From: Prado023 sp963818445
GTDB lineage: Bacteria; Actinomycetota; Actinomycetes; S36-B12; CAIYMF01
Length of the DNA: 64,000 bases
NCBI GenBank assembly: GCA_963818445.1
Contig: CAWFSG010000019.1
Coordinates: 1-64,000 of the forward strand
Reading direction: 5' to 3'
Position 1 is the stretch's first letter. The number at the start of each line of letters is the position of its first letter. The position numbers were made by a program, and so were the translations under genes. Below the pieces are notes generated by a model. It searched no databases. It had not been told where the DNA came from and saw only the letters and a program-made list of their open reading frames with translations. Positions 39,151-48,267 of the stretch are shown here, piece after piece.

Positions 39151-39930
39151 CTACTCCCAGCGGAACGTCCGGACCGACAGGGCGATCCCCGCGACGGCCC
39201 ACACGGTGAGCACGATGAGGGGACCGACCGGGAGGCCGGAGGTCCCGCTGGGGGCGCCCAGGAGGGCCCGCAGGGCGTCCCCGAGGGCCGCGCTGGGCAG
39301 GAGCTGGACCAGTCCGCCCAACGGGCCGGGCAGGCGGTCGGTGGGCAGCACGGTGCCCCCGGCGAAGAGCAGCAGCAGGAAGATCCCGTTGGCCACGGCA
39401 AGCGTTGCCTCGGCGCGCAGCAGCCCGGCCAGGGCGAAGCCCCACGATCCCAGCGCAAGGGTGCCGAGGATGACGGTCGCGACGACCACAAGTGGTTGGT
39501 CCACCTGCGGGGACCAGCCCAGCGCCAGGGCCATGGCGCTGATCAGCACGAGCTGCACGACGATCACCGCGAACGTGGCCGTCGTCTTGCCGACCAGCAG
39601 GCCGGAGCGGGCCAGGGGAGTGGCGCCGAGGAACTTCAGGACCCCCGAGCGGCGCTCGAAGCCGGTCGCGATGGCGGTGGCGGTGAATGCGGTGGACAGG
39701 ATCGCCAGGGCCATGACGCCGGGGGTCGCCTCATCGATCTCGGCCAGCCCGAGGCGGGTGACGCCGATGAGGGCGGCGATCGGGATGATGAGGGTGAGCA
39801 GGAGCTGCTCCCCGTTGGTCATCAGCTGTCGCCACTCCAGGCGCGATTGCGCCCACCACCTGGTGATTCTCGGGGCGGCGCCGGGGGCCGGTGTCAGGTC
39901 GAGGGCGACCTGCGCGTCGGGGCTGCTCAT
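39151..39930 (-). CDS. ABC-2 type transporter permease
   Basis: The 259-aa protein has six transmembrane helices and the ABC-2 permease fold (LTLIIPIAALIGV, RRSGVLKFLGATPLARS, ANGIFLLLLFAGGTVLP). ATG 39930 overlaps the stop of the ATPase gene (ATGA), so the two are coupled. Pairs like this commonly lie beside ctaA in actinobacteria; the exported substrate is unknown. An upstream extension to 40080 is antisense-like and unsupported. Confidence 0.92.
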   Translation of the reverse strand: MSSPDAQVALDLTPAPGAAPRITRWWAQSRLEWRQLMTNGEQLLLTLIIPIAALIGVTRLGLAEIDEATPGVMALAILSTAFTATAIATGFERRSGVLKFLGATPLARSGLLVGKTTATFAVIVVQLVLISAMALALGWSPQVDQPLVVVATVILGTLALGSWGFALAGLLRAEATLAVANGIFLLLLFAGGTVLPTDRLPGPLGGLVQLLPSAALGDALRALLGAPSGTSGLPVGPLIVLTVWAVAGIALSVRTFRWE

Positions 39931-40895
39931 GCGTGTGCCTGCCCCTCTGAGGTCGCGGCCGTCCCGGCAGGCGTCGCCCCACCCTGGCCCGCCCGCGAGG
40001 TGATCTCGAAGTAGGCCTCGGACAGGGACCCGCCCCCGGTGCTGAGCTCCTCGGGCATCGCGCCCTGGTCCGCGCACCACGAGGTCACGAGGGCCACGAT
40101 CTGCGGGGTGACGGGCCCATCCACCCGGTACTGACCGGGCGTGGACTCGATCGCGGAGAACCCGTCGGGCAGTCGGCGGGTGAGGTCCGCGACATCCATC
40201 CCCGCCCGGGAGCGGAACCGCAGCCCGGGGGAGGCTCCGGTCAGCTCGGCCACGGAGCCCGCGGCGGCCAGCTGGCCCTGGTCGATGACGATGACGTGGT
40301 CGGCCAGTGCCTGGGCCTCGTCGAGCAGGTGCGTGCTCATCACGATGCCCACACCGCTGTCGCGCAGCTCGGTCAGGAACTGCCAGACGCCGATGCGGGA
40401 CTCGGGGTCCAGCCCCGTGGTCGGCTCGTCGAGGAAGGCCACCTCAGGGCGCCCGACCAGGGCGCACGCCAGGGCGAGCTTCTGCTGCTCGCCGCCGGAC
40501 AACCGGCGGTACGGGGTGCGCGCCACGTGGGTCAGGCCCAGACGTTCCATGAGGGCGCCGGGGGGCAGCGGATGCGCGTAGAGCCGCGACACGTGCCTGA
40601 GCATGTCGGCGGCCCGCAGTGCGGGCCACACGCCACCGGACTGCAGCATCACGCCGACGCGGGGAGCAAGGGCCGCCCGCTGCGCACGGGGATCGAGGCC
40701 GAGGACCCGGACTGAGCCACCATGCGGGGAGCGGAACCCCTCGGCCGTCTCGATCGTGGTCGTCTTCCCTGCCCCGTTGGGGCCGAGCACGACCGTGATG
40801 GACGCGGTCGGGGCTGTCAGGGTCAGGTCGTCGACGACCGATCGACCGGCGTAGCGCATGGTCAGTCCGGTGATCTCGACGGCGGCAGGGGGCAC
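39927..40895 (-). CDS. ABC transporter ATP-binding protein
   Basis: The 322-aa ATPase has Walker A GPNGAGKTTT (about residues 38-47), Q-loop VMLQSGGVWP, signature LSGGEQQKLALA, Walker B VAFLDEPTTGLDP and the H-loop STHLLDEA. It powers the ABC-2 permease encoded next. GTG 40895 has TAGACT exactly 6 nt upstream on the reverse strand. It diverges from sufR by about 95 bp. Confidence 0.95.
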   Translation of the reverse strand: MPPAAVEITGLTMRYAGRSVVDDLTLTAPTASITVVLGPNGAGKTTTIETAEGFRSPHGGSVRVLGLDPRAQRAALAPRVGVMLQSGGVWPALRAADMLRHVSRLYAHPLPPGALMERLGLTHVARTPYRRLSGGEQQKLALACALVGRPEVAFLDEPTTGLDPESRIGVWQFLTELRDSGVGIVMSTHLLDEAQALADHVIVIDQGQLAAAGSVAELTGASPGLRFRSRAGMDVADLTRRLPDGFSAIESTPGQYRVDGPVTPQIVALVTSWCADQGAMPEELSTGGGSLSEAYFEITSRAGQGGATPAGTAATSEGQAHA

Positions 40896-40901
40896 GCGCG
40901 A

Positions 40902-40907
40902 AGTCTA
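40902..40907 (-). promoter_or_regulatory. -10-like TAGACT of the ABC ATPase gene
   Basis: TAGACT on the reverse strand is exactly 6 nt before the GTG at 40895, with no Shine-Dalgarno, matching the leaderless layout used elsewhere in this window. Confidence 0.5.
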
Positions 40908-40977
40908 GGTCGGGCGTCAGCCTCCGCCTGCCGGGTGGGGTCCGGGGTCCCGGTGGTTGCGGTTCGCAGGAAATACG

Positions 40978-40991
40978 CAACAATGGGGTTG
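40978..40991 (+). promoter_or_regulatory. Candidate SufR operator/-10 overlapping the sufR start
   Basis: CAAC-AATGGG-GTTG (40978-40991) is a small dyad touching the GTG. AACAAT lies 6 nt before the start, so a leaderless promoter and an autoregulatory site could coincide. The match to known SufR sites is weak. Confidence 0.25.
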
Positions 40992-41707
40992 TGGAAATCC
41001 TGACCGGTGCGCCAGCGCGCGTGGCTCGAGCTCTCCTGGACATGGGCCAAGCCACTGTCGCTGAGCTCGCGGAGCGGCTCGAGCTCAGCGGTGCCGCGGT
41101 GCGCAAGCACATGGACGACCTCGTCGACGCAGGCTTCGTCGAGGCCTCGGATCGCCCGCCGTACGGACCGGACACCCGTCGCCGGGGTCGGGGCCGGCCC
41201 GCGCGTGTGTACCACCTGACCCAGACCGGGCGCGACAGCTTCGGCAACGCCTATGACGACGTCGCGGTCGGTGCCCTGCGGTTCGTCGCGGAGACCGGCG
41301 GTGAGGATGCGGTCATGGCGTTCGCGCGGCGGCGCGTGGCCGAGCTGGAGCGCCGCTACTCCGACCTGATGGACTGCAGCGAGCCGATGGACGTGCGCGT
41401 CGACGTCCTGGCCGACGCGCTGGCCGCTGAGGGCTATGCGGCAGTCGCTGTCCCCACCGCCAACGGCATCCAGCTCTGCCAGCACAACTGCCCCGTCGCC
41501 CACGTTGCGGCCGAGTTCCCCCAGTTCTGCGAGGCCGAGACCGAGGCGTTCGGGCGCCTGCTGGGCACCCACGTGATGCGCCTGGCAACGCTGTCCCACG
41601 GTGACGGTGTCTGCACGACCCACATCCCGACCGGAATGGGACCGCACACAGCCGTTCCGTGCGCTCCTGCCGACGTATCGACGACCCCCGAAGGAAGGAC
41701 CACCTGA
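40991..41707 (+). CDS. sufR: SufR-type Fe-S-sensing transcriptional repressor
   Basis: The 238-aa regulator has an N-terminal winged helix-turn-helix (residues ~5-75; VAELAERLELSGAAVRKHMDDL) and a C-terminal half with cysteines likely to hold an Fe-S cluster: Cys163, Cys167 and Cys180 in LCQHNCPVA and FCEAE, with more Cys near 206 and 227. Such repressors silence the suf operon when Fe-S supply is enough. The stop overlaps the sufB ATG (TGATG), so it is the first gene of the operon. Confidence 0.93.
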   Translation: MEILTGAPARVARALLDMGQATVAELAERLELSGAAVRKHMDDLVDAGFVEASDRPPYGPDTRRRGRGRPARVYHLTQTGRDSFGNAYDDVAVGALRFVAETGGEDAVMAFARRRVAELERRYSDLMDCSEPMDVRVDVLADALAAEGYAAVAVPTANGIQLCQHNCPVAHVAAEFPQFCEAETEAFGRLLGTHVMRLATLSHGDGVCTTHIPTGMGPHTAVPCAPADVSTTPEGRTT

Positions 41708-43116
41708 TGACGGTCAACACCGAGCAGCTCGAGGGCATCGGCACCTACGAGTACGGCTGGTCGGACTCCGATGCCGCGGGGGCCACCGCCAAGCGGGGCC
41801 TGTCCGAGGCTGTCGTCCGCGACATCTCGGCCAAGAAGTCCGAGCCCCAGTGGATGCTCGACATGCGCCTCAAGGGCCTCAAGCTCTTCGAGCGCAAGCC
41901 GATGCCGACCTTCGGCGCCGACCTCTCGGGGATCGACTTCGACAACATCAAGTACTTCGTGCGCTCCACCGAGAAGCAGGCCACGAGTTGGGAGGAGCTG
42001 CCCGACGACATCAAGAACACCTATGACCGCCTGGGCATCCCCGAGGCCGAGAAGCAGCGGCTCGTGGCCGGCGTGGCCGCGCAGTACGAGTCCGAGGTGG
42101 TGTACCACAAGATCCGCGAGGACCTCGAGGAGCAGGGCGTCATCTTCCTGGACACCGACACCGGGCTGCGTGAGCACGAGGAGCTCTTCAAGGAGTACTT
42201 CGGCACGGTCATCCCCGTCGGGGACAACAAGTTCTCAGCGCTGAACACCTCGGTGTGGTCCGGTGGCTCGTTCATCTACGTGCCCCCGGGCGTGAACGTG
42301 GAGATCCCGCTGCAGGCCTACTTCCGGATCAACACCGAGAACATGGGCCAGTTCGAGCGGACGCTCATCATCGTCGACGAGGGCGCCTACGTGCACTACG
42401 TCGAGGGCTGCACCGCGCCGATCTACTCCAGCGACTCACTGCACTCGGCGGTGGTGGAGATCATCGTGAAGAAGGATGCGCGCTGCCGCTACACGACGAT
42501 CCAGAACTGGTCGAACAACGTGTACAACCTGGTCACGAAGCGTGCCGTGGCCTACGAGGGCGCCACGATGGAGTGGATCGACGGCAACATCGGGTCCAAG
42601 GTCACGATGAAGTACCCGGCCGTCTGGCTCATGGGCGAGCACGCCAAGGGCGAGACCCTGTCGATCGCGTTCGCCGGCGAGGGCCAGCACCAGGACGCCG
42701 GATCCAAGATGGTGCACGCCGCGCCGTACACGTCCTCGGCGATCGTGTCGAAGTCGGTGGCCCGGGGCGGCGGGCGCACGTCGTACCGCGGGCTGGTGCA
42801 GATCCAGGAGCAGGCGCACCACTCCAAGTCCACGGTCCGCTGCGACGCACTTCTCGTCGACAGCATCTCGCGCTCGGACACCTACCCGTACGTGGACGTG
42901 CGGGTCGATGACGTCGCGATGGGTCACGAGGCGACCGTGAGCAAGGTCTCCGAGGACCAGCTGTTCTACCTGATGAGTCGCGGCATGACTGAGGAGGAGG
43001 CCATGGCGATGATCGTGCGCGGGTTCATCGAGCCCATCGCGCGCGAGCTGCCCATGGAGTACGCCCTCGAGCTGAACCGCCTGATCGAGCTGCAGATGGA
43101 AGGGGCCGTCGGCTGA
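41707..43116 (+). CDS. sufB: Fe-S cluster scaffold subunit SufB
   Basis: The 469-aa protein is part of the SufBCD scaffold that builds Fe-S clusters. Seen are KYFVRSTEKQ and NTSVWSGGSFIYVPPGV near the middle and the C-terminal beta-helix with DQLFYLMSRGM and IARELPMEYALELN. ATG 41707 overlaps the sufR stop; the upstream open frame is inside sufR. No intein is present. Its stop overlaps the sufD ATG. Confidence 0.98.
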   Translation: MTVNTEQLEGIGTYEYGWSDSDAAGATAKRGLSEAVVRDISAKKSEPQWMLDMRLKGLKLFERKPMPTFGADLSGIDFDNIKYFVRSTEKQATSWEELPDDIKNTYDRLGIPEAEKQRLVAGVAAQYESEVVYHKIREDLEEQGVIFLDTDTGLREHEELFKEYFGTVIPVGDNKFSALNTSVWSGGSFIYVPPGVNVEIPLQAYFRINTENMGQFERTLIIVDEGAYVHYVEGCTAPIYSSDSLHSAVVEIIVKKDARCRYTTIQNWSNNVYNLVTKRAVAYEGATMEWIDGNIGSKVTMKYPAVWLMGEHAKGETLSIAFAGEGQHQDAGSKMVHAAPYTSSAIVSKSVARGGGRTSYRGLVQIQEQAHHSKSTVRCDALLVDSISRSDTYPYVDVRVDDVAMGHEATVSKVSEDQLFYLMSRGMTEEEAMAMIVRGFIEPIARELPMEYALELNRLIELQMEGAVG

Positions 43117-44306
43117 TGTCCGCTGTTGAGGAGCGGGAGGTCAGCCTGACCCCCGCACAGGACCTGCTGCCCCGGGTGACAACTCGGGACATCGAGGCGT
43201 TCCCCATGCCCAACGGGCGCGAGGAGGTGTGGCGGTTCACTCCGTTGACCGCCTTCGCGCGGGTGCTCTCCGGGGACGCATCCGATGCCCACCTGACGTG
43301 GGACACGAGCCTGCCGGCCGGAGTGACCCTCACCGAGATCCCCGCTGGCGATCCCGCGCTCGAGGCCCTGCCGATGCCGGTGGACCGCACGTCCGCGCTG
43401 GCCGTCGCGAACGCGGGCGGTGCCATGCGCCTGGCGATCCCGGCGGAGGCCGAGGTCGCCGAGCCGATCGTCGTCCGACTGACCGGCACGGGTGGTCTGG
43501 TCCACGGCCAGCTGGTCGTCGAGCTGGGCGCCCACGCCCGGGCGACGGTCCTGATCCAGCACGAGGGGACGGCCGACTACTCCGAGCACACGTCCGTGCT
43601 GGTCGGCGATGGAGCGTCGCTGGACCTCGTGCACGTCCAGACCTGGGACGCCGACGCCGTCCATGCCGCGCAGGTCGCGATCCGCCTGGGCCGCGACGCC
43701 CGCGTGCGCTCGACGCAGGTCAGCCTCGGCGGCCGGGCCATCAGGATCGTGGAATCCGTGGAGTACGCCGGACCCGGTGGGGACGCCGAGCTGATCGGCG
43801 TGTACTTCGCTGACGACGGCCAGCACATCGAGCACCGGCTGTTCGTCGACCACAGCGTGCCCAACTGCCGCAGCAACGTGCTCTACAAGGGCGCCCTGCA
43901 GGGCCAGGGCGCGCACACGGTCTGGGTCGGTGACGTGCTGATCCGCGCGGCCGCCACCGGGACCGACACCTACGAGCTCAACCGCAACCTCGTCCTCACC
44001 GAGGGCGCGCGCGCCGACTCGGTGCCCAACCTGGAGATCGAGACCGGTGAGATCGCCGGCGCCGGACACGCCTCGGCCACCGGTCGCTTCGACGACGAGC
44101 AGCTGTTCTACCTGATGAGCCGCGGCGTGCCCGAGTCAGTCGCCCGGCGACTTGTCGTGCGTGGCTTCTTCGCCGATGTCATCAACCGGATCGGGATCCC
44201 CGCGGTGGAGGCCCAGCTGCTCGAGGCCGTGGATGCCGAGCTCGGGTCCGTCGACCCGCTGTACGACTTCCGCGATGCCGACGACACCGACGGCGGCACG
44301 CTGTGA
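43116..44306 (+). CDS. sufD: Fe-S cluster assembly protein SufD
   Basis: The 396-aa SufB paralogue shares the beta-helix fold and the C-terminal DEQLFYLMSRGVPESVARRL. It begins right at the sufB stop (TGATG) and ends in a GTGA overlap with the Rieske ferredoxin gene. It acts in the SufBC2D complex. Confidence 0.97.
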   Translation: MSAVEEREVSLTPAQDLLPRVTTRDIEAFPMPNGREEVWRFTPLTAFARVLSGDASDAHLTWDTSLPAGVTLTEIPAGDPALEALPMPVDRTSALAVANAGGAMRLAIPAEAEVAEPIVVRLTGTGGLVHGQLVVELGAHARATVLIQHEGTADYSEHTSVLVGDGASLDLVHVQTWDADAVHAAQVAIRLGRDARVRSTQVSLGGRAIRIVESVEYAGPGGDAELIGVYFADDGQHIEHRLFVDHSVPNCRSNVLYKGALQGQGAHTVWVGDVLIRAAATGTDTYELNRNLVLTEGARADSVPNLEIETGEIAGAGHASATGRFDDEQLFYLMSRGVPESVARRLVVRGFFADVINRIGIPAVEAQLLEAVDAELGSVDPLYDFRDADDTDGGTL

Positions 44307-44611
44307 GCAGCCAGCCCGCCTGTTCGGTGACCGACGTGCCCGAGGGCACTGCGCACCGTGTTGTCCTCGACGGTGTCCCGATCGCCGTGGTCCACACCGA
44401 GGGGCAGTGGTTCGCGGTCTCCGACATCTGCTCGCACGCCGACGTCTCGCTGGCCGAGGGCGACATCGACGGCTGCACCCTCGAGTGCTGGCTGCACGGC
44501 TCGCGCTTCGACCTGCGCACCGGTCGGCCCAGCGGCCCACCGGCCACCACCCCCGTCCCCGTCTACCCCGTTTCCGTCGAAGGCGACACCGTCTTCGTGA
44601 CCGTCGCCTGA
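44303..44611 (+). CDS. Rieske-type non-heme ferredoxin
   Basis: The 102-aa protein has one Rieske domain with ligands CSHAD and CWLHGS (C-x-H, C-x2-H). It has no signal peptide and so is cytoplasmic, unlike the Tat Rieske at 23.5 kb. It sits inside the suf operon between sufD and sufC, with a GTGA overlap to sufD, a position common in actinobacteria. It may supply electrons to cluster assembly. Confidence 0.95.
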   Translation: MSSQPACSVTDVPEGTAHRVVLDGVPIAVVHTEGQWFAVSDICSHADVSLAEGDIDGCTLECWLHGSRFDLRTGRPSGPPATTPVPVYPVSVEGDTVFVTVA

Positions 44612-44634
44612 CCGGCGAGAACTGGAGAACTGCC

Positions 44635-45399
44635 ATGTCCACCCTGGAGATCCGCGACCTGCACGTCACCGTCGAGGCCGACGGCGGCACCAAGGAGATC
44701 CTGACCGGGGTCAACCTCACCGTGAACTCCGGGGAGACCCACGCCCTCATGGGCCCGAACGGCTCGGGCAAGTCCACGTTGGCCTACGCGATCGCCGGTC
44801 ACCCCAAGTACACGATCTCGTCGGGGTCGGTCACCCTCGACGGCCAGGACGTCCTGGCCATGACCGTGGACGAGCGCGCGCGCGCCGGGATCTTCCTGGC
44901 GATGCAGCACCCTGTCGAGGTTCCGGGCGTGTCGGTGTCGAACTTCCTGCGCACGTCGGCGACCGCCATCCGTGGTGAGGCCCCGAAGCTGCGCCTGTGG
45001 CTCAAGGAGATGAAGGGCGCCATGGAGCGCCTGCAGATCGACGCCACCTTCGCCAGCCGCAACGTCAACGAGGGCTTCTCCGGCGGTGAGCGCAAGCGCG
45101 CCGAGATCCTGCAGCTCGAGCTGCTCGCGCCCAAGATGGCAATCCTCGACGAGACCGACTCCGGCCTGGACGTCGACGCCCTGCGCGTGGTCTCCGAGGG
45201 GATCAACCGCGTCCGGGAGTCCGGCGATGCCGGCGTCCTGCTGATCACGCACTTCACCCGGATCCTGCGCTACGTGCGCCCCGACTACGTCCACGTCTTC
45301 GTCGACGGCCGGATCGTGGCCCAGGGCGGCGCGGAGCTGGCCGACCAGATCGAGGCCGACGGGTACGCGAGCTACACCCCGGTGGTGGCACCGGCGTGA
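44635..45399 (+). CDS. sufC: Fe-S assembly ATPase SufC
   Basis: The 254-aa ABC ATPase has Walker A GPNGSGKST, the SufC-specific FLAMQHPVEVPGVS, signature FSGGERKRAEILQ and Walker B MAILDETDSGLD. It drives the SufBCD scaffold. ATG 44635 is chosen over the long upstream open frame since that part lies in sufD and the ferredoxin; AACTGGAGAA precedes it. Its stop overlaps the sufS GTG. Confidence 0.98.
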   Translation: MSTLEIRDLHVTVEADGGTKEILTGVNLTVNSGETHALMGPNGSGKSTLAYAIAGHPKYTISSGSVTLDGQDVLAMTVDERARAGIFLAMQHPVEVPGVSVSNFLRTSATAIRGEAPKLRLWLKEMKGAMERLQIDATFASRNVNEGFSGGERKRAEILQLELLAPKMAILDETDSGLDVDALRVVSEGINRVRESGDAGVLLITHFTRILRYVRPDYVHVFVDGRIVAQGGAELADQIEADGYASYTPVVAPA

Positions 45400-46682
45400 G
45401 CACCCTGCTCGACCCGGCGCTGCGGGCCGACTTCCCGATCCTGTCGCGGACTGTGCGTGGCGGGCGGCCACTGGTGTACCTGGACACCGCAGCCACGTCG
45501 CAGAAGCCGGTGTCGGTGCTCACAGCCGAGCGCGAGTTCTACGAGCAGCACAACGCCGCGGTGCACCGTGGTGCGCACTTCCTGGCCGAGCAGGCCACGG
45601 ATGCGTTCGAGTCGGCGCGGGCAGTCATCGCCGGGTTCGTCGGCGGTCGGGCCCACGAGCTCGTGTTCACCCGCAACGCCACCGAGTCCCTGAACCTGGT
45701 CACGCACGCGTTCAGCTCTGCCACCGCGAAGAAGTCCCACGGCGCCCCGTTGCCGGACGGCGCCGAGCGGTTCGTCCTCGTCCCCGGTGACGAGATCGTC
45801 GTGACCGAGATGGAGCACCACGCCAACCTGGTGCCCTGGCAGGACCTGTGCGACAAGACCGGGGCAGTCCTGCGCTGGATCGGGCTCACCGACGACGGTC
45901 ACCTGGACCTCACAGACCTTGACGCGATCATCACCGAGCGGACCCGCGTGGTGTCGTTCGTGCACCAGTCGAACATCCTCGGGACCATCAACGACGTGGC
46001 CCCGATCGTGGCCCGCGCTCGTGAGGTCGGGGCCCTCGTCGTGCTCGACGCGTGCCAGTCGGTGCCGCACATGCCCGTGGACGTCCGGGCCCTGGACATC
46101 GACCTGATGGCGTTCTCCGGACACAAGATGCTCGGGCCGACCGGTGTGGGGTGCCTCTGGGGCCGCACCGAGATCCTCGAGGCCATGCCCCCGTTCAACA
46201 CCGGGGGCTCGATGATCGCCATGGTCACGATGGAGCGCTCGACGTTCGCCGACCCGCCGCAGCGCTTCGAGGCCGGCTCGCCCAACGTCGCCCAGGCTGT
46301 CGGACTCGCTGCCGCGGTGCAGTACCTGGAGCGGATCGGGATGCCGGCCATCGCCGGCCATGAGCACGTGCTGACCGAGTATGCGCTCACCGCCCTCGCA
46401 GATCTCCCGGGTGTGCACATCATCGGGCCCCCCACGGCAGAAGGTCGCGGTGGTGCCGTCTCGTTCACCGTCGATGGGCTGCATCCCCACGATGTCGGCC
46501 AGGTGCTCGACGACGAGGGTGTCGCCGTGCGCGTGGGTCATCACTGCGCCTGGCCCACCTGCCGGCGCTACGGGGTCCCGGCAACGACCCGCGCCAGCTT
46601 CGGTCTCTACAACCAGCCGTACGAGGTCGATGCCCTCGTGGTCGGCATCCGCCGGGCGCAGCAGTTCTTCGGGGTGGCGTGA
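45396..46682 (+). CDS. sufS: Cysteine desulfurase SufS
   Basis: The 428-aa PLP enzyme takes sulfur from cysteine for cluster assembly. The PLP Lys is in FSGHKMLGPTG (Lys244) and the persulfide Cys in VGHHCAWP (Cys384), the group II SufS loop. GTG 45396 overlaps the sufC stop. Its stop overlaps the sufU ATG. Confidence 0.98.
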   Translation: MSTLLDPALRADFPILSRTVRGGRPLVYLDTAATSQKPVSVLTAEREFYEQHNAAVHRGAHFLAEQATDAFESARAVIAGFVGGRAHELVFTRNATESLNLVTHAFSSATAKKSHGAPLPDGAERFVLVPGDEIVVTEMEHHANLVPWQDLCDKTGAVLRWIGLTDDGHLDLTDLDAIITERTRVVSFVHQSNILGTINDVAPIVARAREVGALVVLDACQSVPHMPVDVRALDIDLMAFSGHKMLGPTGVGCLWGRTEILEAMPPFNTGGSMIAMVTMERSTFADPPQRFEAGSPNVAQAVGLAAAVQYLERIGMPAIAGHEHVLTEYALTALADLPGVHIIGPPTAEGRGGAVSFTVDGLHPHDVGQVLDDEGVAVRVGHHCAWPTCRRYGVPATTRASFGLYNQPYEVDALVVGIRRAQQFFGVA

Positions 46683-47146
46683 TGGATTCGCTCTACCAGG
46701 AGATCATCCTCGACCACTACCGGAACCCGGTCGGCCGCGGCCTGCGCGAGCCGTTCGAGGCCGAGGTGCACCACGTCAACCCGACCTGCGGCGACGAGAT
46801 CACCCTGCGCGTGCACCTGGAGGGTCAGGGGGAGTCGGCAACCGTCGCCGACATCTCCTACGACAACCAGGGGTGCTCGATCTCCCAGGCCAGCGCCAGC
46901 GTGATGTACGAGTTGCTGCTCGGTTGTACCGTCGCCGAGGCGATGCCCACGCATGAGGCCTTCGTCGCGCTCATGCAGTCGGCAACCGACCACGACGCCT
47001 CCGAGCCCGATGAGGACGTCCTCGGCGATGCGATCGCCTTCAGCGGTGTGGCGAAGTACCCGGCACGGATCAAGTGCGCGTTGTTGTCCTGGATGGCCTG
47101 GAAGGACGCTGTCACCCAGGCCCTGACCACTGGAGGTACCCGATGA
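46682..47146 (+). CDS. sufU: Zn-dependent sulfur transfer protein SufU
   Basis: The 154-aa protein takes persulfide sulfur from SufS. The conserved ligands Cys36, Asp38 (TCGDE), Cys65 (NQGCSIS) and Cys132 (IKCALLSW) are present, and the insert that distinguishes SufU from IscU lies before Cys132. Start is ATG 46682, overlapping the sufS stop (GTG 46679 is an alternative). It ends in an ATGA overlap with the next gene. Confidence 0.97.
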   Translation: MDSLYQEIILDHYRNPVGRGLREPFEAEVHHVNPTCGDEITLRVHLEGQGESATVADISYDNQGCSISQASASVMYELLLGCTVAEAMPTHEAFVALMQSATDHDASEPDEDVLGDAIAFSGVAKYPARIKCALLSWMAWKDAVTQALTTGGTR

Positions 47147-47454
47147 GCGCGACCGACGAGGACGTCATGGAGGCCCTGCACGACGTGGTCGACCCCGAGC
47201 TCGGCATCAACGTCGTGGACCTGGGCCTGATCTACGGGGTGCACGTCGACGACAACAACGTCGCGACCCTCGACATGACCCTGACCTCGGCAGCCTGCCC
47301 GCTGACCGACGTGATCGAGGACCAGACCCGCGCAGCCCTCGACGGGATCGTCGACGACTTCCGGCTCAACTGGGTCTGGATGCCCCCGTGGGGGCCCGAC
47401 AAGATCACCGACGACGGTCGTGACATGCTCCGCGCCCTGGGCTTCAACGTCTGA
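47143..47454 (+). CDS. sufT: SufT-type (DUF59/MIP18-family) Fe-S biogenesis protein
   Basis: The 103-aa protein has one DUF59/MIP18 domain (DPELGINVVDLGLIYGV, TLTSAACPLTD). SufT proteins help with Fe-S maturation and need. ATG 47143 overlaps the sufU stop. It is the last gene of the suf operon. Confidence 0.95.
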   Translation: MSATDEDVMEALHDVVDPELGINVVDLGLIYGVHVDDNNVATLDMTLTSAACPLTDVIEDQTRAALDGIVDDFRLNWVWMPPWGPDKITDDGRDMLRALGFNV

Positions 47455-47492
47455 GGCGTCCGCCGCGACCCGCGGACCCTCCCGTCCTTCGT

Positions 47493-47511
47493 CCTCCCGG
47501 ATCCCCGGAGG
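47493..47511 (+). terminator. Candidate terminator after the suf operon
   Basis: CCTCCCGG (47493-47500) and CCCGGAGG (47504-47511) pair with one mismatch around ATC. It lies 38 bp beyond sufT. Confidence 0.4.
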
Positions 47512-47562
47512 GTGGGTGGAGAACGGGAGGCAGAGCTCACGTGGCGATCTGTGCGTGTCGGG

Positions 47563-47591
47563 GTGACGAGCGCCGGGTGGGGGCGTATTGT
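47563..47591 (+). promoter_or_regulatory. Promoter of the FtsR-like gene
   Basis: GTGACG (47563-47568), 17 nt, then TATTGT (47586-47591) fit a sigma-70-type -35/-10 with normal spacing. A 56-nt leader with a ribosome site then leads to the start. Confidence 0.5.
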
Positions 47592-47647
47592 CGTCCCTCC
47601 CCAGTTCGCGACCTTCCCCGCGCGAGCCCTCGAGTGGAGGTGCGACC

Positions 47648-48211
47648 GTGGATGATCCGTTCCTTCCCGTGGTGGTGGATCCCGCCCAGCAGGCGCTGTT
47701 CGCCATCCCGGAGCCAGACCCCCGCAGCGGGCGCGGATACCGCGGACCTGTGGCAGCGGGCGCGGCCCGCATCACGTATCGGCAGCTGGACTACTGGGCC
47801 CGCACGGGGTTGGTCGTGCCGTCGGTCCAGGCAGCCCACGGCTCGGGGACGAACCGCCTCTACTCCTTCCGCGACATCCTCGTCCTGCAGGTCGTGAAGC
47901 GGCTCCTGGAGACCGGGGTGTCGCTGTCGAGCATCCGGGCCGCCGTCGGCACGCTGCGCGACCGGGGAACCGCGGACCTGTCGGCGATCACCCTGATGAG
48001 CGACGGCACCACGGTCTACGAATGCACCAGCGACGACGAGGTGGTGGACCTCGTCCGCGGGGGGCAGGGCGTGTTCGGGATCGCCATCGGGTCCGTGTGG
48101 TCCGACGTGCAGGGGTTCCTCGCGGACGTTCCCGATGAGGCGGCCGAGCCGGAGCAGCGCAGTGAGTCGGGATCCGAGCCCGCGGGCCGGTGGTTGCGCC
48201 CCGTGGGCTGA
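47648..48211 (+). CDS. MerR-family regulator, FtsR-like
   Basis: The 187-aa protein has an N-terminal MerR winged helix (RITYRQLDYWARTGLVVPS, then LYSFRDILVLQVVKRLLE) and a C-terminal effector-like half (SDGTTVYECTSDDEVVDLV). FtsR proteins act on ftsZ in corynebacteria; the match is to the general layout and length, so I do not use the symbol. GTG 47648 is chosen for its GGAGG 7 nt upstream; a longer open frame begins at 47588. It is not linked to other division genes here. Confidence 0.85.
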   Translation: MDDPFLPVVVDPAQQALFAIPEPDPRSGRGYRGPVAAGAARITYRQLDYWARTGLVVPSVQAAHGSGTNRLYSFRDILVLQVVKRLLETGVSLSSIRAAVGTLRDRGTADLSAITLMSDGTTVYECTSDDEVVDLVRGGQGVFGIAIGSVWSDVQGFLADVPDEAAEPEQRSESGSEPAGRWLRPVG

Positions 48212-48267
48212 ACGCCCGACCGCCTGCGACAGCGGGTGGCTCGCTCAGGCGCGCTGGCGAGGCTCGG

